A stretch of DNA of 51,803 nucleotides, taken from positions 1-51,803 of the forward strand of contig JAFAKE010000025.1 of the NCBI GenBank assembly GCA_019235715.1. Reading direction: 5' to 3'. This document shows, in pieces, positions 1 through 9,013 of the stretch. This stretch comes from Vulcanimicrobiota bacterium (GTDB taxonomy: Bacteria > Vulcanimicrobiota > Vulcanimicrobiia > Eremiobacterales > Eremiobacteraceae). Position 1 is the stretch's first letter; each line of letters opens with the position of its first letter. A program made the translations under genes and the position numbers. A model generated the notes under the pieces. The model searched no databases and was not told where the DNA came from. It saw nothing but the letters and a program-made list of their open reading frames with translations.

Positions 1-49
1 TTTGCGCCGCATGAAAAGCGACGCCGAGCCGAGCATGCCAGGTAACGCG

Positions 50-1411
50 CTAGACCGCCGCGGCGTGCTTGCTCGTGTCGCTTGCATATGCGTCAAAGCA
101 TGCAGCGACGTTGCGCGCGAAGAGGCGTCCTAGGGGCGTGAGCGTCAAGCGAGCGCTGGAGATCCTGACCAGCCCGTCGGCGGCCATGGGACGCAACCGT
201 TCGTACGCCGCTTTCTCTTCGCCGAGTTCCGAGAAATCCGCGGAACCACGGGTCATGATCGCGCCGATGATGCGCGCGCGCGTTATGTCATCATCGCACA
301 GGTTGCAGCCGCGCTTCGAGATAGGACCTGCTGGAGCGTCGATGTACTCGACGACGCCTGACGTGTTTTGCGAAAACGCGGCAGGACTTGCCGAAATCGC
401 GCTTGCGCCGATGCCGATCAACGTGTCCGCCCGCACCGGTGTATATCCCATGAAGGTGCGTTGCAGGCGCCCGGTCCGGCCCGCAGCGGCTAACTCGCTG
501 GCGGGCGCGGCGAAGTGGTCGATGCCGATGGCTTCATATCCGCTGTCGGCGAAGAAGTGGTTCGCGTCGACGAGCATGCCGAATTTTTCCAGCTGCGCCG
601 GCAGCTCGCGCTCGTAGATGCGCTGCGCACTGTTGACCCACGGAACGTGCGCGTACGCGTACATCGCAATCGTGTCCGGCGCAAGGCTGGACACCTGCTC
701 GAGAGTCCGCGCAAACGTCGCGCGCGATTGATGCGGCAATCCATAGATAAGGTCGACGTTGATCCCGCGGATGCCGCTCGCACGGGCCCACTCGATCGTC
801 GCCTTCGTCTGCTCGAGCGACTGCACGCGGTGAATCGCTGCCTGCGTCCGTTCGTTGAAGTCCTGTACGCCGGCGCTGAGCCGGTTAAAGCCGAGCTGCC
901 CAAGCAGCGCGATTAGCGGTTGCGTCGCCAAGCGCGGGTCGACCTCGATCGAGATCTCGGCGTCGCCCGATAGTTCGAAGCGATCGATCACCGATTCGAA
1001 AAGCCGGCGCGTTTGCGAGGGATCGAGGCTATTCGGCGTGCCGCCGCCCCAGTGCAGCGCGGTGATGCGCAGCAGTCCGCAGGTTATCGCAACCGCATCG
1101 AGTTCGCGTTCGACGGCATCGAGGTAGCGGTCGACGAGGTTCGCGTCGCGCGTGATGTAGCGGTTGCATGCGCAGTAGTAGCACAGCGATGGACAAAACG
1201 GCACGTGAACGTACAGCGCCACCTCTCCCGCATCGCGCGCGGCACCCAGTACTCGCGCACGCGCCGCCTCAGGATCGTCCTTCCAATTAGGGACGGTCGG
1301 ATAGCTCGTATAGCGCGGAAGCGCACGATCGTACGTCAGGATCAGCCGCGGCCACGCCGATTCGAGTGGCAAACCGTACGCATCGATCGGCGTATTTTGA
1401 GAGTCGGTCAT
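50..1411 (-). CDS. hemN: oxygen-independent coproporphyrinogen III oxidase
   Basis: Radical SAM enzyme of the cytoplasm that oxidatively decarboxylates coproporphyrinogen III to protoporphyrinogen IX without oxygen. The 453-residue length fits HemN. The N-terminal RYTSYPT motif is typical of HemN rather than HemW. The cluster motif CPSLCYYCACN gives the CxxxCxxC radical SAM cysteines plus the extra downstream cysteine seen in HemN. GGGTPNSL and a C-terminal HemN domain follow. The ATG at 1411 lies at the very beginning of the conserved region. The gene stands apart from hemE-hemH-hemG at 5.6-9 kb but supplies the step between hemE and hemG. Family is certain; true HemN activity is likely. Confidence 0.93.
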   Translation of the reverse strand: MTDSQNTPIDAYGLPLESAWPRLILTYDRALPRYTSYPTVPNWKDDPEAARARVLGAARDAGEVALYVHVPFCPSLCYYCACNRYITRDANLVDRYLDAVERELDAVAITCGLLRITALHWGGGTPNSLDPSQTRRLFESVIDRFELSGDAEISIEVDPRLATQPLIALLGQLGFNRLSAGVQDFNERTQAAIHRVQSLEQTKATIEWARASGIRGINVDLIYGLPHQSRATFARTLEQVSSLAPDTIAMYAYAHVPWVNSAQRIYERELPAQLEKFGMLVDANHFFADSGYEAIGIDHFAAPASELAAAGRTGRLQRTFMGYTPVRADTLIGIGASAISASPAAFSQNTSGVVEYIDAPAGPISKRGCNLCDDDITRARIIGAIMTRGSADFSELGEEKAAYERLRPMAADGLVRISSARLTLTPLGRLFARNVAACFDAYASDTSKHAAAV

Positions 1412-1521
1412 ATCCGAAAACGCCCGCTCCTAGAGTACGGCGCGGACGTCCTCGTCATGTGAATATCGGATGAACCTAGCGTTTCTGGAAGTCTGAATTC
1501 ACCTCTCTGATCGCTGCGCGG

Positions 1522-3795
1522 CTATCTGCCGCGGAAGCCGCCACCTCCGCCGTGGTACCCGCCGCCGCTAAACCCGCGGAAGCCGCTCGACCCGGCGTCG
1601 CGCGCGGTGGAGTCGCGATTGAGCTGATCCATCGTGGAGCTGGACGTGTTGCCATGGAAGCCGCCTTCGTATGAGCCCGAAGACGGATGGTAGCTTGACG
1701 TCGAGGCTGAGCTTGGGTGATAGCTCGACGTCGACGTGGAGCTCGGATGCGAGTTGACGCTCTGCCAGCTGTTCGTCGAGCCGTTGTACTTCTGCCACGA
1801 ACCATTCTGATTGCTGTAGACGTTGCCGTCGTGCGCCGCGTACACGTCCCCCGTCGAGTTGCTTTTGCCGACTTCCGTGTTGCCGTATTTCGTCGCAGAT
1901 CCAGCGACCGAGCCTTGCGCGGTCGTCGCGTGCGCGCTGTACCCATTGCCGTATGGCGTCGATACCGAGCTGTGGCCCCATTGACCGTATGGGTCGCTGT
2001 ACTGCATCGTGTGTCCTGAGACTCCATAGCGCGGGTTGTAGAACGAACCACCAGCTGCCGCGCCATTTGGACCGTACACAGAACCACCGCGCGCATACGT
2101 GCCCGTGCTGGGGTTGTACTGAGCGCGGGCCGTCGCACCGCCGTAGGGTCCGTACGCAGATGCATACCGGCCGTATGCGCCCGTCGCGGTGTTGTAATAG
2201 GCACCGCCGCCATACGTCGCAGGATATGGATAGTATGCGGGCACGGCACCTGGATAATACCAGCCCGGGTAATAGTAGCCCGTGCCGTACCACCATGCGC
2301 CGCTCGCCCAGTACGCGCCGAGATAACCGGCGGTGAAGCCGTACAGCAAGCCGTACGACGGATAGGATGAGACGACATCGTAATTATTGACGGTGACGGT
2401 GTTGCCGTTATTGTCATAGAGCGAGACGAATGTGTCCGCATAGAGCGGCGACGACGGCGGGATCGTGTAGATCACCGACGGCACGCTCGTCGCCACGGTC
2501 CACGGGCCGGTCGGCGACGATGCGCGGAACCAGACTCCGCTCTGGCACGCGTAGTAGACGTTGTTGGCGAGCTTGATGACGTCGGATGGCGTGTTGACCG
2601 CGTATTCCATCGTCGTTCCGGTGATCGGCTGGAATTCGGGCGCGCCAGGACCGTAGGTGGGATTGAACTGCGCGCTCGTTGGATCGACTTTGGCGATCTG
2701 TGGGGCGGCGGCCGCCGCACCGGCATACTCGGCTTCCGTTGTGTGAGGAACCGACACGAGTACGTTGCCGCGCGGACTGTTGACGGGGATTTTCGAGAAG
2801 TCCGACGGCAAGGTGTCGGTCGCATACGACCAGGGGCCTTGCAGATCCGTCGCGCTGAACCAGCGCCCGGACAACAGCACGTACCACGTGTTGCTCGGCT
2901 GGTACTTGAAGAGCGCAGTCTCGGTGTTGCTCACGTACGAGAGCCGCGTGCCGGAGATCGCCGCGAGTTTCGGGTCGCCGTCGGTGAGAATCATGTCCGC
3001 GGTCGACGTGCTCACGAACACCTTTGGAGCCGTTGCGGCGGCCGTTGCCGACAGGTGCTGACGCACTTCGGTCCAGTTGGCGTCATCAGGGAGCTGCGAG
3101 AAGGCCGCCGGCGCAGTTGTCGGAGTCCAAGGACCTTGCGCGTTCGCAGCAGCGATCCAATTATCGGTGTTCAGCAGGTAGTATTTCGAATCCGCGCCGT
3201 TTTGGATGACGTTCCAATTCGTGTTGACGGCGTACTTGAGATTGGTGCCCTGGACGGGCGCCATGATCGGATTGCCGTCGAACACCACTAAGATCGCAGG
3301 CGTCTGGCTGTAGAATATCGTCGGCGGCTGATGGGAAAGGTTGGACTCTTTCGGCAGCGCCTTCTGCGCCGAGATGCTTGCAAGCACGGAGGCCAATGGA
3401 ATGGTGTTATTGTGCAACTGCACCGTGCTGCGCAGCAAGCCGTCATACTTGCTCGAGTTGGCGGCAGTCTGATCGGGCCAGTGCGTGCCGGTGATCTTCG
3501 GCGTCACGATCTGCACGATGCCGGTGGTGAAGTCGGCCGACGTGAACGTCGTGAACGTCGCCGTGCCGTAGATAGGGGTCTTCGCACCGGAGGGTGTCAG
3601 TGCAACGGCCGCAATGCCGTCGAGCACCGTATAGTTGTTCCACGATTTGATCTGAGGCTGAAAGACTTTTGCCGTTGCCTGACTGCCGGTATATGTTTTC
3701 GGCCACGTCGGCGCTGTCACGCCGTCCGCGCGCGCGACGCCGAACGATGCGAGCAAACCGATCGCGGCTGATGCGATCGCTACGATCCTGGACAT
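1522..3795 (-). CDS. exported GPW-repeat protein with Tyr/Gly/Ser-rich tail
   Basis: Function unknown. A signal peptide (about residues 1-23) is followed by three copies of a roughly 48-residue module at about 175-223, 274-322 and 386-432. Each runs GT-x-L/M-x-Y, then NT, an aromatic YY or WY strand, a W and a closing GPW. Residues 480-757 are very rich in Tyr, Gly, Ser and Asn, ending in a GGGYHGGGGG run. Similar modules are sometimes labelled carbohydrate-binding family V/XII, which I would not trust without a search. The ATG at 3795 follows GGAGG closely. It lies 25 bases behind the barrel gene, so the pair is probably one operon and this protein probably reaches the cell surface. Confidence 0.75.
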   Translation of the reverse strand: MSRIVAIASAAIGLLASFGVARADGVTAPTWPKTYTGSQATAKVFQPQIKSWNNYTVLDGIAAVALTPSGAKTPIYGTATFTTFTSADFTTGIVQIVTPKITGTHWPDQTAANSSKYDGLLRSTVQLHNNTIPLASVLASISAQKALPKESNLSHQPPTIFYSQTPAILVVFDGNPIMAPVQGTNLKYAVNTNWNVIQNGADSKYYLLNTDNWIAAANAQGPWTPTTAPAAFSQLPDDANWTEVRQHLSATAAATAPKVFVSTSTADMILTDGDPKLAAISGTRLSYVSNTETALFKYQPSNTWYVLLSGRWFSATDLQGPWSYATDTLPSDFSKIPVNSPRGNVLVSVPHTTEAEYAGAAAAAPQIAKVDPTSAQFNPTYGPGAPEFQPITGTTMEYAVNTPSDVIKLANNVYYACQSGVWFRASSPTGPWTVATSVPSVIYTIPPSSPLYADTFVSLYDNNGNTVTVNNYDVVSSYPSYGLLYGFTAGYLGAYWASGAWWYGTGYYYPGWYYPGAVPAYYPYPATYGGGAYYNTATGAYGRYASAYGPYGGATARAQYNPSTGTYARGGSVYGPNGAAAGGSFYNPRYGVSGHTMQYSDPYGQWGHSSVSTPYGNGYSAHATTAQGSVAGSATKYGNTEVGKSNSTGDVYAAHDGNVYSNQNGSWQKYNGSTNSWQSVNSHPSSTSTSSYHPSSASTSSYHPSSGSYEGGFHGNTSSSTMDQLNRDSTARDAGSSGFRGFSGGGYHGGGGGFRGR

Positions 3796-3820
3796 AGGTC
3801 CTCCATAGTATCGAAATGCT

Positions 3821-4702
3821 TTAGAACTTGAACGTGTAGCCCAGCGCGAGACCCTCGAGGTTCGTGTTGTGCACGAGCCCGCCATTTGTCATATTGTAAT
3901 AAAGATTGCGGTAGACCAGCGTCCATGCACCGCTATGGAAGCCGTATCCGATGCCGCCCAGTGCTTGCCACGTGAAGTTCTGTCCGCCAGTCCCGATGTC
4001 CCCGTAAAACGGCGCGAACCAGTGTTTGTCGAGATCGAACTTGCCTTTGACACCACCGATCGCATCGAACATCGTCAACGTTTCGGAATGACTGCCGGAC
4101 GCGGGCAACAGGCCAAGCGGCCCGCTGAAGTTCCAACTCACCTGTGGATTAAAGTTCGCGTATCGGAAACCGAGGATTGCGTCAAAGTTTTCCGGCGGAG
4201 AGTTCGGCGCGAGGTTATACGACAGGGCTGTCGTCCATAATGTGGATGTGAAGCGGCCTTGGACGTTCGTGTTGATCGGAATATTGACGATGCCCCCAGG
4301 TCCGCTGATGGTCGAAACGCCTTCGCTGATGCCGGTGAGGTTCAAGTAGATCAAATCGGTGAAGGCGCCCCAGTCGCCTTTTTGCACGCCGCCAGTGAAC
4401 AACGCACCGGACGCGAGCTTGGGCACGTATTGCGAAGGCGTCACGCTGAACGCGGCGGGGCCGCCGGTTGTCGGCACAGTGAAGTTCAGGGTGCCGTGGA
4501 TGCCCGGCAGCCAGACGTATGGCGTGAGCCAGGCATGCAGCTTCGTGTCCTTCGGCTGGGCGGTCGCGGCCGGAGCCGGACTCACGTCGGCGATGGTGGT
4601 CGCGGCACTGGCGTTCGAGACGCCGGCGCATATAACGGCCGCGCTTAGCAGCGCGATGGCGAGCGCCCGTGCGAGCGCAATCGTGAAAGCTCTATGTGAC
4701 AA
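3821..4702 (-). CDS. outer-membrane beta-barrel protein
   Basis: A 293-residue exported protein with a signal peptide ending near ASA (about residue 33). A proline/alanine linker follows, then alternating amphipathic strands up to a terminal phenylalanine (GYTFKF), the usual signature for outer-membrane insertion. Recognisable barrel strands include WLTPYVWLPG and ALGGIGYGFHSGAWTLVYRNLYY. The start is TTG at 4702, supported by GGAGG eight bases upstream. First gene of a pair with the GPW-repeat protein. It shows that the cell has an outer membrane; what the pore carries cannot be told. Confidence 0.8.
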   Translation of the reverse strand: MSHRAFTIALARALAIALLSAAVICAGVSNASAATTIADVSPAPAATAQPKDTKLHAWLTPYVWLPGIHGTLNFTVPTTGGPAAFSVTPSQYVPKLASGALFTGGVQKGDWGAFTDLIYLNLTGISEGVSTISGPGGIVNIPINTNVQGRFTSTLWTTALSYNLAPNSPPENFDAILGFRYANFNPQVSWNFSGPLGLLPASGSHSETLTMFDAIGGVKGKFDLDKHWFAPFYGDIGTGGQNFTWQALGGIGYGFHSGAWTLVYRNLYYNMTNGGLVHNTNLEGLALGYTFKF

Positions 4703-4783
4703 GAGTCCAACCTCCGAACCTGTGGCTTAGTCGCCTTTACGCGCTTCCGCTTTCCGGGGTCCTAATCGGATGTGCCACCTCCT

Positions 4784-4794
4784 ATGTGTCACAT
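4784..4794. promoter_or_regulatory. perfect palindrome ATGTG-T-CACAT, possible operator
   Basis: Lies in the 155-base divergent gap between the barrel gene (minus) and the first ribbon-helix-helix-like gene (plus). A second ATGTG half begins at 4770. The DNA-binding-type product encoded next door makes an autoregulatory site conceivable. This is based on symmetry alone. Confidence 0.3.
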
Positions 4795-4857
4795 CATAAG
4801 AAACCGTTGCACTCACAGAGGACAGGCTATCTTCTGATGCTCTCCTAAGGTCGCATA

Positions 4858-5169
4858 GTGACGCGGAGAAAGCGAAGCGTCCATAAGAAAGGCGTTCCGT
4901 TGAAGGCGCAGTTGCACAAGTTCAACGGCGTGGGCGCCGCCATTGACGAGCCACTCGTCGTGCGCTCGAACTATGCGACAATCTCGCACACTCTGCCCGT
5001 TGACCTTGTCGAGCATCTGCGCGCTTTCTCGCATTATCAACGCGTTTCGGCGAGCTCGGTGATCGAGTTCGCGCTGCTTAACTTCTTTAGAACTCGAGAC
5101 GACGCAACGCTCGGCGCGATGTTGCGCCGCAAAGGCGCCGGTCCGCGGCGCAAGCCTAAGGTTTCTTAA
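4858..5169 (+). CDS. ribbon-helix-helix-like protein, copy 1
   Basis: A 103-residue basic protein with GTG start (4858) and a TAAGG element nine bases upstream. The core, about residues 45-75, has a short strand (ISHTLP) followed by two helices (VDLVEHLRAF and SASSVIEFALLNFF), as in CopG/Arc-type DNA-binding proteins. It then ends in a basic tail. It is a paralog of the product at 5269-5598: shared positions include LR-x-L/F, QRVS-x-SS and R-x-DD-x-x-x-G. No toxin gene is adjacent, so an antitoxin role is not supported; a small regulator is more likely. Confidence 0.65.
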   Translation: MTRRKRSVHKKGVPLKAQLHKFNGVGAAIDEPLVVRSNYATISHTLPVDLVEHLRAFSHYQRVSASSVIEFALLNFFRTRDDATLGAMLRRKGAGPRRKPKVS

Positions 5170-5191
5170 GGTATCCTGACGGACACCTAAG
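5165..5191 (+). terminator. imperfect hairpin at the stop of RHH copy 1
   Basis: CTTAAGGTATCC and GGACACCTAAG can pair around a TGAC loop with one bulge. The hairpin overlaps the stop codon. There is no T tract, so it may be an attenuator, a protein-binding site or chance rather than a terminator. Confidence 0.3.
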
Positions 5192-5268
5192 TTCCAAGAA
5201 AGCGGTAAGGAACCGGAACCGCCGAACTTCACAAGGCGTTCTTATGCCGTTCGCACCTGCGCCGTAAA

Positions 5269-5598
5269 ATGAAGCACGTAGCACCAAGCAACACATATGT
5301 GAGGCGCGGTGCCACGCTGGAGGGTGTTACGATCATCGCACGGATAAAGGGCGATTTCGACCGGCGCACGGCAGGGGCGAATGGCAATGGAAGCACCGAC
5401 CGGTACAAACCGCAAGTCAAGCTTTCGGTCAATGTGCCGGCGGATCAAGGCGAGCGCCTGCGTACGCTCGCGTTCGAGCAGCGTGTGAGCGAGAGCTCGA
5501 TCGTGCAAGTCGCGCTACGTCTTCTCTTCACGCGGGGAGATGACGAGGCTGTCGGCTCGATCCTCAAAGATCACGGCGCAACGCTGCGGCGCCGCTAG
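5269..5598 (+). CDS. ribbon-helix-helix-like protein, copy 2
   Basis: A 109-residue paralog of the preceding gene. A variable N-terminus (about 47 residues) precedes KLSVNVPADQGERLRTLA and SSIVQVALRLLF, the strand-helix-helix pattern of CopG-like DNA binders. A basic LRRR end follows. Its 3' end overlaps the 3' end of hemG, on the other strand, by 35 bases. The ATG at 5269 is the first start, but initiation could be further in (GTG at 5323), nearer the conserved core. Likely transcribed with copy 1; target unknown. Confidence 0.62.
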   Translation: MKHVAPSNTYVRRGATLEGVTIIARIKGDFDRRTAGANGNGSTDRYKPQVKLSVNVPADQGERLRTLAFEQRVSESSIVQVALRLLFTRGDDEAVGSILKDHGATLRRR

Positions 5599-6982
5599 AC
5601 AGCGCGCTCGCAGCTTGCTTAGCACGGCGGATGCAGTCCGCCGTGCTGATGCCATCAAAATAGTTACCGGCGAGGGTTAGACCCGGCATGCGCGCCACAG
5701 CGGCAGAGATCCGTCCGAGCCGCTGTTCGTGTCCAAGTTCATATTGGGGAATTGCGGCCGCCCAGCGAAATCCGCCGACGATCACGAGTTTGCTTCGCCC
5801 AATACGCATGACGCGCCGCAAGTCCGCATCGACCACGAGCGCAAGCTCATCATCGCGCAGCTGTGCGGCCTTTTCGTCGAGCGCGCCGCCCACAAACGCA
5901 GTGCAGAGCACGCGATCGCCTGGTGCGCGATCCGGAAATATCGCGGAGTTCCAAACCGCGCCGAGGATGCGCACGTCTTCGCCGCGACACGTCAAAAAAC
6001 CGAACCCGTCGAGCGGCACTCCGACCGCCGCGCGCTCGTATGCGACCGCCACTTGCGCGATGGGAACGTAGCGGATCTCGCGCAGCGCAGCTGCGGCGTC
6101 GGCCTCAAGCGGCGCGAGCAACGCCGCCGCCGCGCCCGCCGGCGTCGCCACCAACACCCGCGCAGCCTCGACGGTCCGCTCGGGAAGGCCGTCGAACTCG
6201 AGCGCAAATCCCGCGCCGCGCTGATGCAGCGAAACGGCGCGCGCGCCCGTGTATATGAGTCCGGAAAGGCGCGCTCCCAGCGCTTCGATCAAGGTCGCGT
6301 TACCGCCTGAGAAACCAATCGCCGCGCGAGAACGAGACTTACTGGCTTGCGCCGCAGGCGCGCGCCTGCGCGATGCAAGATAGCCGCGCACAATGCTGCC
6401 CCGCTCGCGTTCGAAGCGGACGAGTGCCGGAAGCGCGCTGCGCGCCGACAGCCGGTCGCTATCGCCGGCATAGATCCCTGACATAACCGGTGCGGCGATT
6501 GCGTCCACCGATTCGGCTCCGATGCGCCGCGTGAAAAACGAAGCCACCGACTCGTCGCCCGCGCCGTTTGCCGCGCCCGGGCGTTCGGCCGAAACGAAGG
6601 GCTCGGCCAACAGCCGCAGTTTCGCAGCTGTCGAAAGCAGCGGGCTTGCGAGAAACGCGCCCGCTGACATCGGCACGGCGAGAAGGCGCCCGTGGCGGTA
6701 GATGTAGCGTTTCGCGCCGGCGCCGCCGGCGTACTGGACGCGCGACTCCAAACCGAGATCGGCGATCAGCTCGAGCAGCGCAGGCGCGCTGACGAAGGTT
6801 TGCGGTCCGCGATCCGCGAGATATGGCCCGTTTTGTATGGAGCCGATGCAGCCGCCCAAGGTCGTGGCGGCTTCGAACAACGCCACCCGTCGACCGGCCT
6901 TCTGCAGCGCGTACGCGGCTGCGAGACCGGATATGCCACCGCCGACCACCGCGACCTCAAGCGATTGGAGCGGTGAAGCCAT
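5564..6982 (-). CDS. hemG: protoporphyrinogen oxidase
   Basis: FAD enzyme of the HemY/PPOX family that oxidises protoporphyrinogen IX (or coproporphyrinogen III in the coproporphyrin-dependent branch) by six electrons. The N-terminal FAD fold shows VVGGGISGLAAAYAL and an acidic FEA end to the second strand. The C-terminal GNYFDGIS-x-x-DCIRRA motif is characteristic. Start at ATG 6982 gives 472 residues, normal for the family, and removes an N-terminal extension that runs over hemH. It is 17 bases behind hemH in the hemE-hemH-hemG order. Presence of HemN suggests the protoporphyrin route. The symbol could equally be hemY. Confidence 0.93.
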   Translation of the reverse strand: MASPLQSLEVAVVGGGISGLAAAYALQKAGRRVALFEAATTLGGCIGSIQNGPYLADRGPQTFVSAPALLELIADLGLESRVQYAGGAGAKRYIYRHGRLLAVPMSAGAFLASPLLSTAAKLRLLAEPFVSAERPGAANGAGDESVASFFTRRIGAESVDAIAAPVMSGIYAGDSDRLSARSALPALVRFERERGSIVRGYLASRRRAPAAQASKSRSRAAIGFSGGNATLIEALGARLSGLIYTGARAVSLHQRGAGFALEFDGLPERTVEAARVLVATPAGAAAALLAPLEADAAAALREIRYVPIAQVAVAYERAAVGVPLDGFGFLTCRGEDVRILGAVWNSAIFPDRAPGDRVLCTAFVGGALDEKAAQLRDDELALVVDADLRRVMRIGRSKLVIVGGFRWAAAIPQYELGHEQRLGRISAAVARMPGLTLAGNYFDGISTADCIRRAKQAASALSSGAAALRRDL

Positions 6983-6999
6983 CGTCTTTAATGCGCCCC

Positions 7000-7992
7000 T
7001 CAACAGGGCGCACCCACGACGCCAAGCGCCCGCTCTACGGCATGAGCCAGGCATGCGACGTACGAGGGATGGCATTGCACGGTCGGCACGCGCTTGAACT
7101 CACGAATCCCATCGGCGCGCGCCGCCTGCGCGTACTGGATGTCGATCTCGTTGAGCGTTTCGACGTGCTCGCTGACGAAGGCGATCGGCACGACGCAAAT
7201 CGCACGCGCACCGTCGTGCGCCAAGCGCGCGATCAGCGACTCGGTCGCAGGCTCCAACCATTTTTCCGGGCCAAGCCGGCTCTGGAAGGACACGTGTACC
7301 GGGCCGGGGTGGTCGAGCAGTGCTGCAACCCCCGCGACCGAGCGATTGACCTGATCCAGATACGGATCGCCACGCTCGATGTAGCGCACGGGCAGACCGT
7401 GCGCCGAGAAAATGACATGGACGTCGCGCGCCGGAGTGCTGAACGAAGCGAGCGTAGTCCGCGTAAGATCGGCGACCGCGGCGAGAAAATCCGCGTCTTC
7501 GCAGTACTGATCGATCACGCGCAATTCAGGCTCGTATCGCATGACCCGCATGACGCGCTGCAGCTCGTTAAGGCTCGATCGCGTCGTCGAAAACGAATAC
7601 TGCGGATATAGCGGAACGAAAACGAGCCGCTCGACGCCGGCTAAGCGGGCAGCCTCGAGCGCCTCGCGCGAGAACGGCCGCCAGTTGCGCATCGCGAGAT
7701 AGACCGGCAGCGGCGCCGCCCGACGCTTGAGCTCGGCCGACAGTGCGTCTGCTTGTGCTTGGCTTTGCGCGCGCAGCGGCGACCCGCCGCCGATCGACGC
7801 ATACAGCCGGCGCGAGTATGGCGCGCGCACCGTCGAGATCAGCCATGCCGTCGGCTTGATGAGAAACGCCGGCACCGGAATATTATCGGGGATCAGATCG
7901 ACGAAGAAGTTGTAAAGGAAGGGACGCACGTCAGCGAGCGTCTCCGGCCCGCCGAGCTGCGCCAAAACCACAGCGGTCAGCTTATCAGGCAC
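7000..7992 (-). CDS. hemH: ferrochelatase
   Basis: Inserts Fe(II) into the porphyrin at the end of haem synthesis. 330 residues from a GTG start at 7992, just before VLAQLGGPET, the conserved family start. The metal/porphyrin site residues are visible: the His of FSAHGLP and the Glu of VSEHVETLNEID. Its start overlaps the hemE stop by 8 bases, so translation is probably coupled. It carries no cysteine cluster at the C-terminus. Confidence 0.94.
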   Translation of the reverse strand: MPDKLTAVVLAQLGGPETLADVRPFLYNFFVDLIPDNIPVPAFLIKPTAWLISTVRAPYSRRLYASIGGGSPLRAQSQAQADALSAELKRRAAPLPVYLAMRNWRPFSREALEAARLAGVERLVFVPLYPQYSFSTTRSSLNELQRVMRVMRYEPELRVIDQYCEDADFLAAVADLTRTTLASFSTPARDVHVIFSAHGLPVRYIERGDPYLDQVNRSVAGVAALLDHPGPVHVSFQSRLGPEKWLEPATESLIARLAHDGARAICVVPIAFVSEHVETLNEIDIQYAQAARADGIREFKRVPTVQCHPSYVACLAHAVERALGVVGAPC

Positions 7993-9013
7993 TGACTGCA
8001 GCCTTCGGCGCGCCGACGAACGCCGCGGCGCATTCGAGCGGCGTCTGCGGCAAGATCCCATGGCCAAGATTGAGGATGTGACCCGTCGGACCGGCCGATT
8101 CGAGCGCTGCGAATGCGGCCTCCGCCGTGCGCGCCGGCGTGCTCAGCAAGACCGTAGGATCGACGTTGCCTTGGAGCGCGAATTCAGGGCCCACGCGCGC
8201 GCGTGCATCGGACAGCGAAATGCGCCAATCCACGCTGAGCACGTCTGCGCCCGTCGCCGCCATGAGTTCGAGCACGCCCGCGCAACCGTTGACGTACAAA
8301 ATCGCGGGAACGCCCGAGCGCCGTATGCGCTCGATGACTTTGGATTGATAGGGGCGCGCGAACTCGTCAAACGAGGCCGGGTCGAGCTCGCCGGCCCACG
8401 TATCGAACACTTGGACGGCCTGCGCGCCTGCTGCCGCCTGGGCGGCCGCAAATTCGGCGATCACGGCGGCCAGCTTGTCCAGTAGCGCGTGAAACACGCG
8501 CGGTTGCGAATACATAAACGACTTGGCCGCGGCCAAGTTTTTCGATCCTCTGCCTTCTATTATATATGTGGCGAGCGTGAAGGGCGCCCCGGTGAAGCCG
8601 ATAAGGGCCGCCCTGCCCGCAAGCGCCCGGGCGCATAAGCCCAACGTCTCCATGACGAAGGGCATCGCCTCACGCGGGTCTGGGATCCGCAGCGCGTCGA
8701 CGTCCGCCTGCGAGGCGATATGACCTTCGAGACTTGGACCTGCGTCGGTGAAAGCGAGGGGCACGCCCATCGCCTCGACAGGGATGAGTATGTCGCTGAA
8801 CATGATGCACGCGTCCATGCCGAAGCGGTCGATCGGCTGCAGCGAGACCTGCGCCGCGAGCTGCGGTGTCTTGCACAGCGTCAAGAAATCCACGCGCTCG
8901 CGCACGGCTCGGTACTCGGGCAAATAGCGCCCTGCCTGGCGCATCATCCACACAGGCGTGCGGTCGACGGGTGAGCGAGCGCATGCAGCGAGAAAGCGCT
9001 CGACCGAGTTCAT
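7985..9013 (-). CDS. hemE: uroporphyrinogen decarboxylase
   Basis: Removes four carboxyl groups from uroporphyrinogen III. 342 residues starting at ATG 9013, which overlaps the metK stop by one base (TGATG). The substrate-binding WMMRQAGRYLPEYR motif lies near residues 22-35, followed by FSDILIPVEAMG and the GFTGAPFTLATY segment. The C-terminal LNLGHGILPQTP motif is complete. It follows metK and precedes hemH in a tightly packed operon. Confidence 0.95.
   Translation of the reverse strand: MNSVERFLAACARSPVDRTPVWMMRQAGRYLPEYRAVRERVDFLTLCKTPQLAAQVSLQPIDRFGMDACIMFSDILIPVEAMGVPLAFTDAGPSLEGHIASQADVDALRIPDPREAMPFVMETLGLCARALAGRAALIGFTGAPFTLATYIIEGRGSKNLAAAKSFMYSQPRVFHALLDKLAAVIAEFAAAQAAAGAQAVQVFDTWAGELDPASFDEFARPYQSKVIERIRRSGVPAILYVNGCAGVLELMAATGADVLSVDWRISLSDARARVGPEFALQGNVDPTVLLSTPARTAEAAFAALESAGPTGHILNLGHGILPQTPLECAAAFVGAPKAAVSA

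Noticed and set aside
4858-5598. A toxin-antitoxin locus
   Set aside because: Both proteins are RHH-like and similar to each other; no toxin-like gene is present on either strand.
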